Positions 1 through 12,439 of a stretch of DNA of 64,000 bases are shown piece after piece. This stretch comes from Sipunculus nudus (taxonomy: Eukaryota; Annelida; Sipuncula; Golfingiida; Sipunculidae): contig CM049318.1 in NCBI GenBank assembly GCA_026874595.1, positions 1,921,741 through 1,985,740 on the forward strand. The letters run 5' to 3'. The position numbers and the translations under genes were made by a program. The notes beneath the pieces are model-generated. The model had not been told where the DNA came from, did not search any database, and was given only the letters and a program-made list of their open reading frames with translations. Each line of letters starts with the position of its first letter. The stretch's first letter is position 1.

Positions 1-949
1 GCGGCTTATAACAGCAGCTGTGCGTGTTTGCGGAAAGTGTGTGCTTTCTCTGGTCTCAGACTGAGGTCGAAATCCTAGATTTAATCTAGCACTTTCATTT
101 AGTAATGCTCTTCCCCGTTTTTTTAATAAGCGAATATGTGATAAATCATAAACACCCCTGAAGTTAATTAAACTGAAATAAGCTCTGATTTAACCATGCC
201 CTCATTTTATTTTTTTTTAAATCGTATAATTAAAGCATTGTAGGAAGTTATTCATACTTTTTTCTATTTTATAAATTGATATATTCAAATATTTAAATAA
301 TTTTTCTGAATTTTTCATTAATATTACAGTTATAAAAAAAAATGTAGAGCAGGGCAAGACGCACCCCCGGGGTAAAATGCCCACCCCCTTTTACTATTTA
401 TGTGCCATCAAACTGGCGCCACCAAGCGTTCATTTTGTTTCAAGCCATCTGGTAGACGTTTTGAGAACTTCAGGCGAACGACAGGGCGGCTGCTCGGCGT
501 TTGGTGTTATCGAAAAGGTATGTGTTGTATTGCTTACAACATAGATGGGTTCGTAAATGTGGTCTGTGGTATACCTATGGCATCTACTTACGATAAGACT
601 GAAATAAATGATACATAAAACCTTGAAAATGATTCAAATGGACTGTTCAGAATGATGATTACAGAAGTGGCAGAAAGGCGCCGGTCAAATTAAATCACGT
701 GATTTCAGGCAAAAAGGCCCCTTGGCTGTTCAGGCGAGATGTCCACTGGGCGTGTTACCCCCTTAAAAGTAATAATAAATGGGGAGTTTGATTTTTTGCC
801 AAAAATGAATTTTATTTTAAATTGAAACGAGGTTGTACATATAAAATGCAATATCTAGGTTCACTTGATATTTGAATGAAATATTTTGGTGAATATTTGT
901 TGTCAGATATATTGCTGGTTTATTATGTTAATCTTTGATATGATATACC

Positions 950-954
<5 letters not shown>

Positions 955-1010
<56 letters not shown>
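955..1010. repeat. (TA)n microsatellite
   Basis: Uninterrupted TA repeats inside transposon T1. Confidence 0.95.
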
Positions 1011-1014
<4 letters not shown>

Positions 1015-1161
1015 TGTAACATGTCTGAAAGATCACCTGTCTATTAAGACCACACTTAGTGAACCAAAAGCATTCACATTGGTTTTAACTGATCTGTGTA
1101 ATAAGAACAACTGTGAATTAAGACCACTTCAGGCGAGAACCACTGATGGTCGTATAACACA

Positions 1162-1165
<4 letters not shown>

Positions 1166-1236
<71 letters not shown>
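1166..1236. repeat. (TA)n-(TG)n compound microsatellite
   Basis: TA repeats change to TG repeats near 1207, inside T1. Confidence 0.95.
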
Positions 1237-1241
<5 letters not shown>

Positions 1242-1304
1242 GTATGGTGGTGTGGGAGAGAGAGAGAAAAGAGAAAGTTATTAAATGCTCTCCCACTTTT
1301 TTCA

Positions 1305-1540
1305 GATGACTCTCAAGAATACTCTGAAATCCACGCTTGAAAGGTGTCTATGGACAGGATGCATTACGACTGGCTGTAAAAGCTGTTGCTGAAGGAGCAA
1401 GTTTAAAGGTGGCCTCCAGAGACTTCGGCGTCCCCCGAAACACTCAAAAGAGCTTAGCAGTGTCCAGCTTAGATTCTGAGGGAAAATGTATTTGGATTTG
1501 CCTGTTACCTAATGCTAAGAATTGGTTTTTATCTGATTAA
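1305..1540 (+). pseudogene. Transposase N-terminal fragment, frameshifted copy
   Basis: Equivalent of the T2 HTH fragment. The ATG after CAG (1305) is out of frame with the HTH because of a small insertion near 1338. The HTH frame itself runs from 1340 to a stop at 1540. Confidence 0.55.
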
Positions 1541-3411
1541 AGGGGCCTAATCACCTATAAAGCATGTTGAAGATACACAAAAAATAGCGTCTTCTCTTTG
1601 AAATCAATTGGTACCTGTAAAAATATTGCCCTAAAAGCGTTGGCTTACTAGAGTGGACCTAGCACGATCACTGGCTGACGCCAACCTAAACATAGCGAAA
1701 GGGACTCCGTGTATCGCCTGGGCCACAATACCTGTCAATCACCAAATGCCCTGAGTGACACTGCCAAAAAATGTAATTCATGTTCCCGCTGGCTGAAACA
1801 TCGCGTGTTGCAGAAGATCAGGGATCCGACACATGGGGCACATGGTGCGTGTCATTTCAGCTGAGGCCCGAGGACCTATCGTACAAATCTGTTGGGATAG
1901 GTTCTACAATGAATTGACATTCGGCAGATGGGCCGTAATTTCCATTCAGGACCGCAGTGCCCATCCAGCAGAGATATATCAGAGGACATGAAGGTCCATA
2001 TATATGGACTGGTTTGAACTACTCTTTGTATGAGATCTGTCGCGGATGCACAAAATCGGACCTCTGGTTACGCGACGTTGTTATGGTAAACAAAATCACG
2101 TTGACCATGCATACTCACACACAGAACCATAACAAGGTCCTAACAGGTCGCTGTATTGGAAGTTATGAGACTGTGTTGGGATGTTTTTGCTGGGAAACTT
2201 TTGTATAAAGCAAAACTGGACTGATAGAGTGACAGAATAGACAAAATATTACTCCTGATTATATGCCTTTAAGCGTTTCTGCATGAAGGCTTTGTGTTAC
2301 TTAGTGAGTTACCAAGTGAATGTGGCATATGTGAATTTGAATTGTTTTCAACGAATTGGTCATCAAATAAAGTGTAACCCATTTTCTAGTATTTAAGCAT
2401 TAAAAAAAAATCGATTTGAAGTTGGGCCGTAATTTTCCCTTAAATATAGTACTTAAGGTAAATGAGTTTGCACTGTGATTATCTATAAATAGAAGCTCGA
2501 GAATGAATGAAGAGAGCGGGGTAACATGCCCACCTGTGGCCATATCGCCCCAAAGTCTGGGGTAAAACGCCAATGGTAAGAGGATATATCTTTTCCCGAT
2601 TTCGTCGAAAATATTCTGAATTGTGCCAAAATTCCCATCAGAATTTATTTTTTGAATATATCTGAGCTTTTTACAATAAAAAAAAATGATTTAAAGATGT
2701 TTCAGAACCGGCAGGAAACGTTTCCGCTTAAGGTGGGCGTCTTGCCCTTCCCTACCCTATAATAATAATAATAAGAATCATGAATGAACAGTTAGCTCCC
2801 TTATTTAAAAACTCTTCACTGGAGAAGTGAATTTGCTAAGTGGATTAACGCCCCCCTGAATTTTATTTGGCGAGCAGAAATGTTGAAGAAGATGAATGGA
2901 TAAGGGTCCGAAGTGCTTAGGCGTAATGAGAACTTTAGCCGACTGACAGGCGGCTGCTCGGCGTTTGGTGTCATCGAAAAGGTATGTGGTGTATTGCTTA
3001 CAACATAGATGAGTTTTTAAATGTGGTCTGTGGTATACCTATGGCATCTACTTACGATAAGTTTGAAATAAATGATACACAAAACCTTGAAAATGATTAA
3101 AATGGACTTTTCAGAATGAAGCTTACAGAAGTGGCAGCAAGGCGCAGGTCAAATTAAATCACGTGATTTGAGGCAAAAAGCCCACGTGGTTGTTGAGGCG
3201 AGACGCCCACTGGGCGTGTTACTCCACTTAAGGCAATAATAAGTGGGGAGTTAGATTTTTTTCCAAAATAAATTTTGTTTTTAATTGAAACGAGGTTGTA
3301 CAAATATAATGGAAAAGCTAGGTTTACTTGATATTTGAAAGCAATATTTTGGTGAGTATTTTTTTCAGATATATTCCTGATTTATTATGTTATACATTGA
3401 AATGATATACC

Positions 3412-3593
3412 TGCATATACATATATATATATATATAATATATAAATAAATAAATATATATTTATATTAATAAATAAATGTGTATATATATATATTTATA
3501 TAAATAAATATATATATATATATAAATATATATATATATATTAATATACATATATATTTATTTATATATATATTTATACCCCATACATAAGAT

Positions 3594-3626
<33 letters not shown>

Positions 3627-3640
3627 CCCCAATACATAAG

Positions 3641-3712
<72 letters not shown>
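3412..3712. repeat. Long imperfect (TA)n block
   Basis: TA repeats broken by TTTATA/AAATAAATA interruptions and two CCCCATACATAAG-like islands, inside T2. Confidence 0.9.
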
Positions 3713-3713
<1 letters not shown>

Positions 3714-3872
3714 TGTAACCTGTCTAAAAGATCACCTGTCTATTAAGACAACATTTGAGTGAACCAAAAGCATTCACACTGGTTTTAACTGACCTGTGTA
3801 ATAAGACCCCCTGTGAATTAAGACCATTTCTGGCCAGACCCGCAGATGGTCTTATAACACAGGTTTATATAT

Positions 3873-3904
<32 letters not shown>

Positions 3905-4014
3905 GTATTTATATATAATATGTATGGTGGTGTTTGTGTGAGAGAGAGAGAGCGAGAGAGAGAGAAAGAAAGAGAAGAGAAAAAAAAATATTAAAATGCT
4001 GTCTCACTTTTCAG

Positions 4015-4245
4015 ATGGCCCTAACGTATACTTTGAAATCCACGCGAGGTGGCTATGGGCAGGATGCTTTCCGACTGGCTGTAAAAGCTGTTGTAGCAGG
4101 AGCAAGATTAAAGAAGGCCTCCAGAGACTTCGGCGTCCCCCGAAACACCAAAAAGGACTTAGCAGCGTCCAGCATAAATTCTGAGAAGGAACGTATTTGG
4201 ACTTGCAAGTTACCTGAAGCTCAGCCTTGGTTTTTATCTAATTAA
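4015..4245 (+). pseudogene. Transposase N-terminal fragment (HTH_psq-like)
   Basis: ATG 4015 directly follows a CAG acceptor-like site. The frame encodes GYGQDAFRLAVKAVVAG then ASRDFGVPRNTKKDL, the alternating helix pattern and FGVPRNT signature of pipsqueak/Tigger-type DNA-binding domains. It stops at TAA 4243-4245 with no downstream catalytic domain. The frame is clean here but shifted in T1. Confidence 0.6.
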
Positions 4246-5455
4246 AGGGGCCTAATCACCTATAGAGCAAGTTGAATTTACACGAAAAATAGCGTCTTCT
4301 CTTTTAAATCAATTGGTACCTACCAAAATATTGGGTTGGCTTACTAGAGTGGACCTTGCGCGATCACTAGCTGGCGCCAACCTAAACATAGCGAGAGGGA
4401 CTCGTGTATCGCCCGGGCCACAATACCTGTCAATCAGGAGTGACATTGCAAAAAAAATGTAATACATGTTCCCGCTGGCTGAAACATTGCGTAATGCAGT
4501 GGATCAGGGACCCGATACATGCGACAAAAGGTGCGTGTCATTTCAGCTGAGGCCCATATACCTATCGTACAAATCTGTTGAAATAGGTTCTACAATGAAT
4601 TTACATACGGCAGATGGGCCGTAATGTTCATTTAGAACCGTAATTTTAAGTGTATCCAACAGAGATATATCATAAGGAAATGAATGTCCATGTATGGACT
4701 AGTTTGAATTACTCTTTGTTTGAGATCTGTCGCGGATGCACAAAATCGGACCTCTGGTTATGCGACCTTGTTATTTTTGGTAAACAAAATCACGTTGACA
4801 ATGCTTACTCACACACAGAACCATAACAAGGTCCTAACAGGTAGCTGTTTGGGAGGTAATGAGACTGTGTGCTCGGACGTTTTTGCTGGGAAAACTTTTG
4901 TATAAAAGGAAATCTGGACTGATAGAATGAAAGAATAGACAAAATATTGCTCCTGATTACATCCCTTCAAGCGTTTCTACATGAATGCTTTGAGTAACTT
5001 TGTGAGTTACCGAGTGAATGTGGCATGCATGTTTGAATTTGTATCGTTTTCCACAAATTGGTCCTCAAATAAAGTGTAACCCATTTGCTAATAATTCAGA
5101 ATAAATAATAACATGCGATTCGATGTTGGGCTATAATTTTTTCTTAAATATAGTACTATAGGCAAATGCGTTTTCACTGTGGTAATCAATAAATAGAAGC
5201 TCGAGAATGAATGAAGAGAGCGGGGTAACATGCCCACCCATGGGCATATTGCCCCAAGTCTGGGGTAAAACGCCCATGGTCAGAAGATATAACTTTTCCC
5301 GATTTCGTCGAAAATATTCTGAATTGTGCCAAAATTCCCATCAGAATTTATTTTCTCTAATATATCTGAACTGTTAACAATAAAAAATATGATTCAAAGA
5401 TGTTTAAGAACCATCAGGAAACGTTTCCGCTTATGGTGGGCGTCTTGCCCTGCCC

Positions 5456-6230
5456 TACCCTATCCCTCATATCTCCCTTAATTAATTTAAATTGGGGATT
5501 TTTCTGTGTATCCTATCCTTAGCCATTTCCCCCTTAAATAATCTGTTTAACTTTGATACTTAAGCAATAATTCAAAAATTTTATTCAGCTGCTTTACTTA
5601 TCGGTGTTTATTTTTCTCTGATCACTAACTGACATCACCAGCACCTAGGCAAAGGATGCTTGTTTGGCGTGTCAACTCTCTCTTCTGTTTTTAAATGTTC
5701 CCATGTTTTCCCAACCTATCAATTTAGCAAGTTTCTTTTTGGAATCCATACTATTATTGTAACCATTATTAACCATATCTCCCTTTAGTGTCACCTTTCA
5801 CTGTTATATGTCTTAGCAACTAATTTACTAGAACATCTGTCATTATCTGCAGTTTCCCTTTATTATTTGTTTATATTTAAATGATTCAAATAATCTAAAA
5901 TGTGGAAAACATAATAAAGGAAATTAAATCCAGATTGTGTTAGGAAAAGAAAATTTTAGACATTAAATATGAAAAAATAATTATATGATAAATTGCCTTC
6001 CTATAAATATAATCAAAGAAGGCCTAAAAAGTACATAAAACTAAATATTTAAAATGTAGTGTCACCATTAAAATAAGTTAAGAAAATACCATCAAAATTA
6101 ACATGAAAGGAGTTGTTAAATTTTATTAAATATGAAGCAAACAATATTCTTTGCCTTGTTACAAGTAACTGTACATGTATATTATATAATATAATATGTA
6201 TATTTAACTGTAAACACACGGCTCTCTCTC
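5456..6230. other. Gene-free AT-rich spacer
   Basis: Stop-rich AT sequence; no gene, RNA or repeat structure recognised. Confidence 0.6.
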
Positions 6231-6330
6231 TCTTTCTCACTTTCTCATATATATGTACAGCTCTACCCCTTCTTAATCTCTCTCTCTCTCTCTCTCTCTC
6301 TTCTTCTTCTCTCTCTATCTCTCTCTGTCA

Positions 6331-6380
<50 letters not shown>

Positions 6381-6415
6381 GTATACAGACAGCTCTCTCT
6401 CTCTCTCTCTCTCTC
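6222..6415. repeat. (CT)n and (TA)n compound microsatellites
   Basis: Alternating CT-rich, TA and CT-rich tracts. Confidence 0.9.
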
Positions 6416-6569
6416 CGATACCTTGCAGCCCTGGCTACTGGTTTCAGTAGGTTACACTTAACAAGGTTAGATCATATAATGTATTTCAAACCTGACTTGT
6501 ACTGCTAATTGCTCAAATAGCTTGAACAAACACTACAGTTGTAATTAGCTGTCAGTATCCATAATCCCT

Positions 6570-6720
6570 TTAGCAAGCACACCAATAAATGAAGGGTAAC
6601 CCCTGGCTCCAGTAATGGTCTATCCTTGAGCAAGCACACCATTTAGTGAGGGGTAACCCCTGGCTCAAGTACTGGCCTATCCTGGCATGTCCTGGCCGCT
6701 GCCAAGATAGGCCAGTAGCA
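6570..6720. repeat. 54-bp direct duplication followed by an inverted repeat
   Basis: AGCAAGCACACCA...GGGTAACCCCTGGCTC occurs twice (about 6573 and 6633). The second copy runs into TACTGGCCTATC, which returns inverted as GATAGGCCAGTA after about 20 nt, a likely hairpin. Confidence 0.7.
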
Positions 6721-6743
6721 CTTCGGGTACTGTTGGATGAATT

Positions 6744-6764
6744 GGGGGGGGGGGGGGGGGGGGG
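6744..6764. repeat. Poly(G) tract
   Basis: About 20 consecutive G, just downstream of the tRNA gene in its own orientation. Similar G or C runs occur near 31466, 32253, 34231, 48299, 62816 and 63860. Confidence 0.95.
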
Positions 6765-6814
6765 TCTTGAATGAGGAAAAATAAAAACGTGTCGACCGCC
6801 GGGATGGCGGGCTT

Positions 6815-6887
6815 TGCCCAGACCCGGGATTGAACCAGGGACCTTTAGATCTTCAGTCTAACGCTCTCCCAACTGAGCTATCTAGGC
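6815..6887 (-). tRNA. tRNA-Phe (GAA)
   Basis: A 73-nt cloverleaf reads on the - strand. The acceptor stem GCCTAGA/TCTGGGC pairs at all seven positions (one G-U). The D arm is GCTC/GAGC, the anticodon arm TTAGA-CTGAAGA-TCTAA gives anticodon GAA, and the T arm is CCTGG/CCGGG. Discriminator A73 and G20, known Phe identity bases, are present. Pol III A box (TAGCTCAGTTGG) and B box (GTTCAATCC) are intact. T-rich runs that could end transcription lie about 27-38 nt downstream (plus 6777-6788), past a small CCGCC/GGCGG hairpin. A tRNA-derived SINE head is the alternative, but no SINE body or tail is evident. Confidence 0.82.
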
Positions 6888-7170
6888 CGACGAAGAAATA
6901 GATAATTTTGTCATATTTATTTCAAAATAAATATTTCTTGTTAGAAAATTTATATTTAGTTTATTATGATTTTATCGGTAAACCTTAAAACCAATTACCG
7001 ATGAAATATAATTTCACACGTAACAAGGCTATGTCCATCAAAAGGACAAAATGTCAAATCACCTGCGCTGAAAAGACCTTGACCTGTGATACTTTCATAT
7101 CATTCGGTAACATAAACCGAGGATCCTATGTATAAACATAAAGGCCGGCCTTCATGCCAATTTCCTGCCT

Positions 7171-7196
7171 ACCGGAAGTGAGTGCGCATGCGCATG
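7171..7196. promoter_or_regulatory. ETS plus NRF1-like motif pair
   Basis: ACCGGAAGTG (ETS/GABP-type) is followed immediately by TGCGCATGCGCA (palindromic NRF1 consensus, 7183-7194). This pair is typical of animal housekeeping promoters. No coding exon was found within several kb on either strand. Confidence 0.4.
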
Positions 7197-7875
7197 ATCC
7201 TTCCATACCACTTCGAATAGTGACTGATGGACACAACAGATGGCGCTTGAGGACGACTAAGTACCATGCCTAACTCTGGGGAGCCATATGAATTTATTAC
7301 GTATTAAATATGAAGGATATAATCATTAATTAATCGATATATTTGATTTGTGATAGATATATAGATATATTGTAACATTTTCATTTGATATATATATATT
7401 TTTATATTAATAGTAAGAGTATTATAAAATATATATGTGAAATGTGTCAACTTTAGCAAGACATTTCAAGACATGTAATGAACAAAGTTCTTCACCATAA
7501 CTTGTTCATATTTAACAATTAAAGCTGGAATTGTCAGTTGCCCGGTCAAAGCCACGAGGAGGCAGCTGACATTCTGACCACCTTACAAATTTTAAAATAC
7601 TACATAAATACTAATATTCAAAGGGTAAATAGTTTGAATACATGAATTACTCTCAGGAAATAAAAAAAAAAGGAAATTGAGGTTTGAAAATGAAAACAGT
7701 TTCCCCTGTGTGTTATACTTTACCATTTTTCAATTATACGTCTGTGTTATTTTTTTTTTCCATTGTTTAAATTTAATGCATAATTTTTTCAGCGTATAAC
7801 TTATTTCTGTTTGTGTAAAATTTATTACTGACGATAAAAAATGTAAGAATGAGTAAAGATGAGTGATAGTTTGAT

Positions 7876-7897
7876 TGAGAGAGAGAGAGAGAGAGAA

Positions 7898-7946
<49 letters not shown>

Positions 7947-7992
7947 AAAGAGGGAATGAAGGAAATTTATAAATATACAAGAGAGAGAGAGA
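7876..7992. repeat. (GA)n microsatellite
   Basis: Long GA tracts with minor interruptions. Confidence 0.9.
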
Positions 7993-8117
7993 ATAAAAGA
8001 GAGAGGTAATACATGAATTCTAACACAAAAATACTAAATTATATTAAATTCCGAGAGAGAAATAGAATGAAAGCGAGAAGTAATACATGAATTCTAACAC
8101 AAAGATACTATAGATAT

Positions 8118-8490
8118 TATTTAATTTCGGGCTTGCCATGTGCGAGGTCCCAGACTTGAACTGCCCTATATATGAATTAATTGTTGTATTTATTTTCTTT
8201 GTGTACACGTGATTGTAGTCTATCTTGGCTGGTATTGGTATGAAGACGCTTAATATAGGCGCCCTACCTCACAGACACTTGTTATTGTGTGTTATTATTA
8301 AGCAATTATATTAAATATTATTTAGTTTCGGGCTTGCCATATGCGAGGTCCGAAAACCTAGCCATGAACTGCCCTACATAGGAATTATTCTTTATTATTA
8401 ATTTTTTCTCTGTGTGTGCTTGAAGTGTATCTTGGCTTGCCATGTGCGAGGTCCGAGGTCCTAGACATGAACTGCGGAAATAATGTATAT
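8118..8490. repeat. Three diverged copies of a GGCTTGCCATGTGCGAGGTC repeat
   Basis: The GCTTGCCAT(G/A)TGCGAGGTC motif, followed by TGAACTGC, occurs near 8130, 8329 and 8435. Function unknown. Confidence 0.65.
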
Positions 8491-8639
8491 ATACTGATTT
8501 TTTAGGGTTTTCAATATTTGGTTCATGTTCTCATCGTGATGTATTTTTAGTCCTAGGCATTTACATTCCCGTGTATGATGTGTTTGAGGTCATTAAGACC
8601 CTTTTGTGATTGTTAATTAATTATTTGATCATTGAACTT

Positions 8640-9250
8640 TGATTAACGTCAGCAAGTTAAACATTGAAATTAAGAAAAAGAGTGAAAGAAACGAAAAATA
8701 AAGGAAGAAATAATGGAGGGATGAGTGATAGAAATATAAATGGAATGAGCGAAAAAGAGAAAGAAAGAAAGAGAGAAGGAAATAGATAGAATGAGAGAAA
8801 TAGAATGATAGAGAGAAAAAAAGAGAATTAAGGAACGAAAGACAGAATAAAAATAAAGTACTACACTCTAAATCCCCTTGTGTTAAAAATAACACAAACT
8901 TGTGCTCCTCAAACACAAGTGCTTGTGTCTTATATGAACAGCGTCAACTTGTGTTATAATGAAAGAAAGATATAATAAAGAGAGACAGATAAAGATTGAA
9001 AAAAAGGGAGCGTAAAGGAAAAATGAAAGTAAAAATCATAAATTAATAAATTTATTATTAATTTTCAATCATATATTTATGTTTTTAGGTATTTTTTAAT
9101 AATATATTAAATTAATTTGGAAAATTTTACATTGAATTTAAATCAAATATTATATGTAATATATTTAATTATATATATTTATAATTTAATCCAACATAAT
9201 ATAACACAACAAAGTGCAGTATATTTATATTAAATGCAATATATTTTTAT
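8640..9250. other. Purine-rich then AT-rich spacer
   Basis: GAAA/GAGA-rich sequence with a small palindrome ACACAAGTGCTTGTGT near 8911, then AT-rich sequence. No gene seen. Confidence 0.5.
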
Positions 9251-9794
9251 TTTTATCAGTATAACTTATGAATTAAGCAGGGTATCCAGGAATGACATTT
9301 GGCTTCTGATTGTTGGATTATAGTGTGGCGTCCGACTGCGGACATCCAATGTTTTAGTTCTTTTCCGGTAAAACCCAACCTTCTACCTCCTTATTTTATT
9401 CCCAATCCGGTATGGCATGAAGCATTTCGAAACAGAAAATACTCACCACCATGGAAAAGTGAATGCTCAAGCAAGCAACAGAGGTATAAGTGGAGTACAT
9501 TTTACACTCAGCAACCACGGGTTAGAACCACGCCGCTATTGGCTGAAAAGGGAGATCCCAATGATGTAGTGGGGAGATCCTGCTAGACTGGTACCTGTCA
9601 TACTTTATTATCACTGGAGTAGTTTTATGAAAGCGAAACCGCCCTGGCGTGAAAAATAATAATAATAATAATAATCATATTAATAATGAATACATAATAA
9701 TACATTTAAAAAATTTAAACGGTAATTTAGAATGTTAAAAAAAGAAATATTGTAGGGGGCCTATAAATACCCGTGGTTTAATATCCCAAATAGA

Positions 9795-12195
9795 TGTCAT
9801 ATATATACATATGCGTGGTTTTCCTCTCAGATAATATCAAATTTATGCGTGGTTCTCCTCTCAGATAATACATGTATATATAAATTAAAAGTGTGGTTCT
9901 CCTGTTAGATATGATATGTATGCGTGGTTCTCCTCTCAACTATCATATATAAGCGTGGTTCTCTTCTCAAATATTATATCTAAGCGTGGTTCTAAACTAA
10001 GATATGATATATATACGTGGAGAGGAGAACAACGCATATATATGATATCAAAGAAGAGAACCACGCTAATTTATCATATCTAACATGAGAACCACGCTTA
10101 TATATGATATCAAAGAGGAGAACCACGCATATATATGATATCAAAAAGGAGAACCACGCTTTTTTATCATATCTAACAGGAGAACCACGCTTATATATGA
10201 TATCAAAGAAGAGAACCACGCATATATATGATATCAAAGAGGAGAACCACGCTTATATATGATATCAAAGAGGAGAACCACGCTTATTTTACATATCTAA
10301 GAGGAGAAACACGCTTATATATAATATTTTAGAGGAGAACCACGCATATATATAATATCTGAGTGGAGAACAACGCATATATATCATATCTCAGAGGGGA
10401 ACAACGCATATATATCATATCTGAGAGGAGAACCACGCATATATATATATAATTGAAAGGAGAACCACGCATATAAATAATATTTGAGAGGAGAACCACG
10501 CATATATATGATATCAAAGACGATAACCACGCATATATATATGATATCTGAGAGGAGAACCACGCTTATTTATCATATTTTAGAGGAGAACCGCGCTTAT
10601 ATATAATATCAAAGAGGAGAACCACGCATATATATATAATATCTAAGATGAGAACCACGCATATATATGATATCAAAGATGAGAACCACACTTTTTTATC
10701 ATATCTCACAGGAGAACCACGCTTATATATGATGTCAAAGAGGAGAACCACGCATATATATGATATCAAAGAGGAAAACCACGCTTATTTTTCATATCAA
10801 AGAGGAGAACCACGCTTATATATGATATCAAAGAGGAGAACCACGCAGATATATATATATAATATCCGAAAGGAGAACCACGCTTATTTATCATATCTAA
10901 CAGGAGAACCACGCTTATCTATGATATCAAACAGGAGAACCACGCATATATATGATATCAAAGAAAAGAACCACGGATATATATGATATCAAAGAGGAGA
11001 AACACGCTTATTTTTTATCCTATCTAAGAGGAGAACCATGTATATATATTATATCTTAGAGGAGAACAACGCATATATATAATATTTGAGAGGAGAACCA
11101 CGTTCGCATATATATGATATCAAAGAGGAGAACCACGCATATATATGATATCAAAGAAGAGAACCACGCATATATATGATATCAAAGAGGAGAACCACGC
11201 TTATTTATCATATCTAACATGAGAACACCGCATATATATGATATCAAAGAGGAGAACCACGCATATATATGTAATATCTGAGTGGAGAACCACGCATATT
11301 TATGATATCAAAGAGGAGAACCACGCTTATTTATCATATCTAAGAGGTGAACCACGCATATATATATATATATATATATAATATTTGAGAGGAAAACCAC
11401 GCATACATATGATATCTGAGAGGAGAACCACGCTTATATATCACATCTAAGTGGAGAACCACGCTTATATATAATATTTGAGAGTAGAACCACGCATATA
11501 TATGATATCTGAGAGGAGAACAACACATATATATGAGATGAGAACCACGCATATATATGATATCTGAGAGGAGAACCACGCATATATATCATATCTAAGA
11601 GGAGAACCACGCTTATATATCACATCTTAATAAGAGAACCACGCTTATATATAATATTTGAGAGTAGAACAACGCATATATATGATATCTGAGAGCTAGG
11701 AGAATAACACTTTTATATAATATTTGAGATGAGAACCACGCATATACATATATATGATATCTGAGAGGAGAACCACGCATATATATATCATATCTAAGAG
11801 GAGAACCACGCTTAAATATAATATTTGAGAGAAGAACCACGCATATATATGATATCTGAGAGGAGAACCAGGCATATATTTTATCTAAGAGGAGAACTAC
11901 GCTTATATATAATATTTGAGAGTAGAACAACGCATATATATGATATCTGAGAGCTAGGAGAATAACACTTTTATATAATATTTGAGATGAGAACTACGCA
12001 TATACATATATATGATATCTGAGAGGAGAACCACGCATATATATCATATCTAAGAGGAGAACCACGCTTAAATATAATATTTGAGAGAAGAACCACGCAT
12101 ATATATGATATCTGAGAGGAGAACCACGCATATATTTTATCTAAGAGGAGAACTACGCTTATATATAATATTTGAGAGTAGAACCACGCTTATAA
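9795..12195. repeat. 31-35 bp satellite (GAGGAGAACCACGC unit)
   Basis: About 70 degenerate units of GAGGAGAACCACGC followed by TATATATGATATC. Units from about 9805 to 10018 read as the reverse complement (GCGTGGTTCTCCTC); those from about 10019 onward read forward. Short frames through it are repeat artefacts. Confidence 0.92.
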
Positions 12196-12213
12196 TGATG
12201 ACGTTGATGATGA

Positions 12214-12257
12214 TAATAATAATAATAATAATAATTATTATTATTATTATTATTATT
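12214..12257. repeat. (AAT)n(ATT)n palindromic microsatellite
   Basis: An AAT tract is followed directly by its complement ATT, a perfect hairpin at the end of the satellite. Confidence 0.9.
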
Positions 12258-12439
12258 GGTATTGTTGTTATCTCATTTTGCGTTGAAACTGGACGTATGT
12301 CAGGATGGGTTTTGTATTATAAAATGATTCGAGGTTCATTTTATATGACGGGAACCAGTCTATGGCTACACACTGTTTCAACCAATAGGAGCGTGGTTTT
12401 ATACCGTGGTTGCTGAATAGGAAATGTTAACATAATAAA

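Larger units (their letters stand above)
347..2752 (+). mobile_element. Decayed DNA transposon T1 with pipsqueak HTH
   Basis: Inverted ends read GAGCAGGGCAAGACGC at the left and GGGAAGGGCAAGACGC, reversed, at the right. TA dinucleotides flank both (345-346 and 2753-2754), as expected of Tc1/mariner/pogo-type insertion. Inside, 1305-1540 follows a pyrimidine tract and CAG|ATG and encodes a helix-turn-helix of pipsqueak type (LRLAVKAVAEGASLK then ASRDFGVPRNT). About 4 extra bases upstream break the frame compared with the second copy. No DDE catalytic domain is recognisable. (TA)n and (TG)n tracts interrupt the body. Confidence 0.7.
2905..5455 (+). mobile_element. Second transposon copy T2, left end missing
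   Basis: From about 2925 it matches T1 from about 460 onward in the same order (the GGCGGCTGCTCGGCGTTTGG stretch, the HTH region, the 3' terminus), but the left inverted end is absent. The right end GCGTCTTGCCCTGCCC stops at TA 5456-5457. The long (TA)n block at 3415-3715 lies where T1 has (TA)n. Confidence 0.68.

Noticed and set aside
6113-6508. 131-codon frame through CT/TA tracts
   Set aside because: Low-complexity artefact of microsatellites.
9299-9586. 95-codon frame as a small gene
   Set aside because: No domain, no splice support, and neighbouring frames are equally open.
9762-9769. TATAAATA next to the satellite as a TATA box
   Set aside because: No coding exon, initiator or transcript evidence nearby; expected by chance in AT-rich DNA.
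9795-12195. CRISPR-like array
   Set aside because: The repeats are degenerate, directly adjacent and without unique spacers, in an animal genome: it is a satellite.
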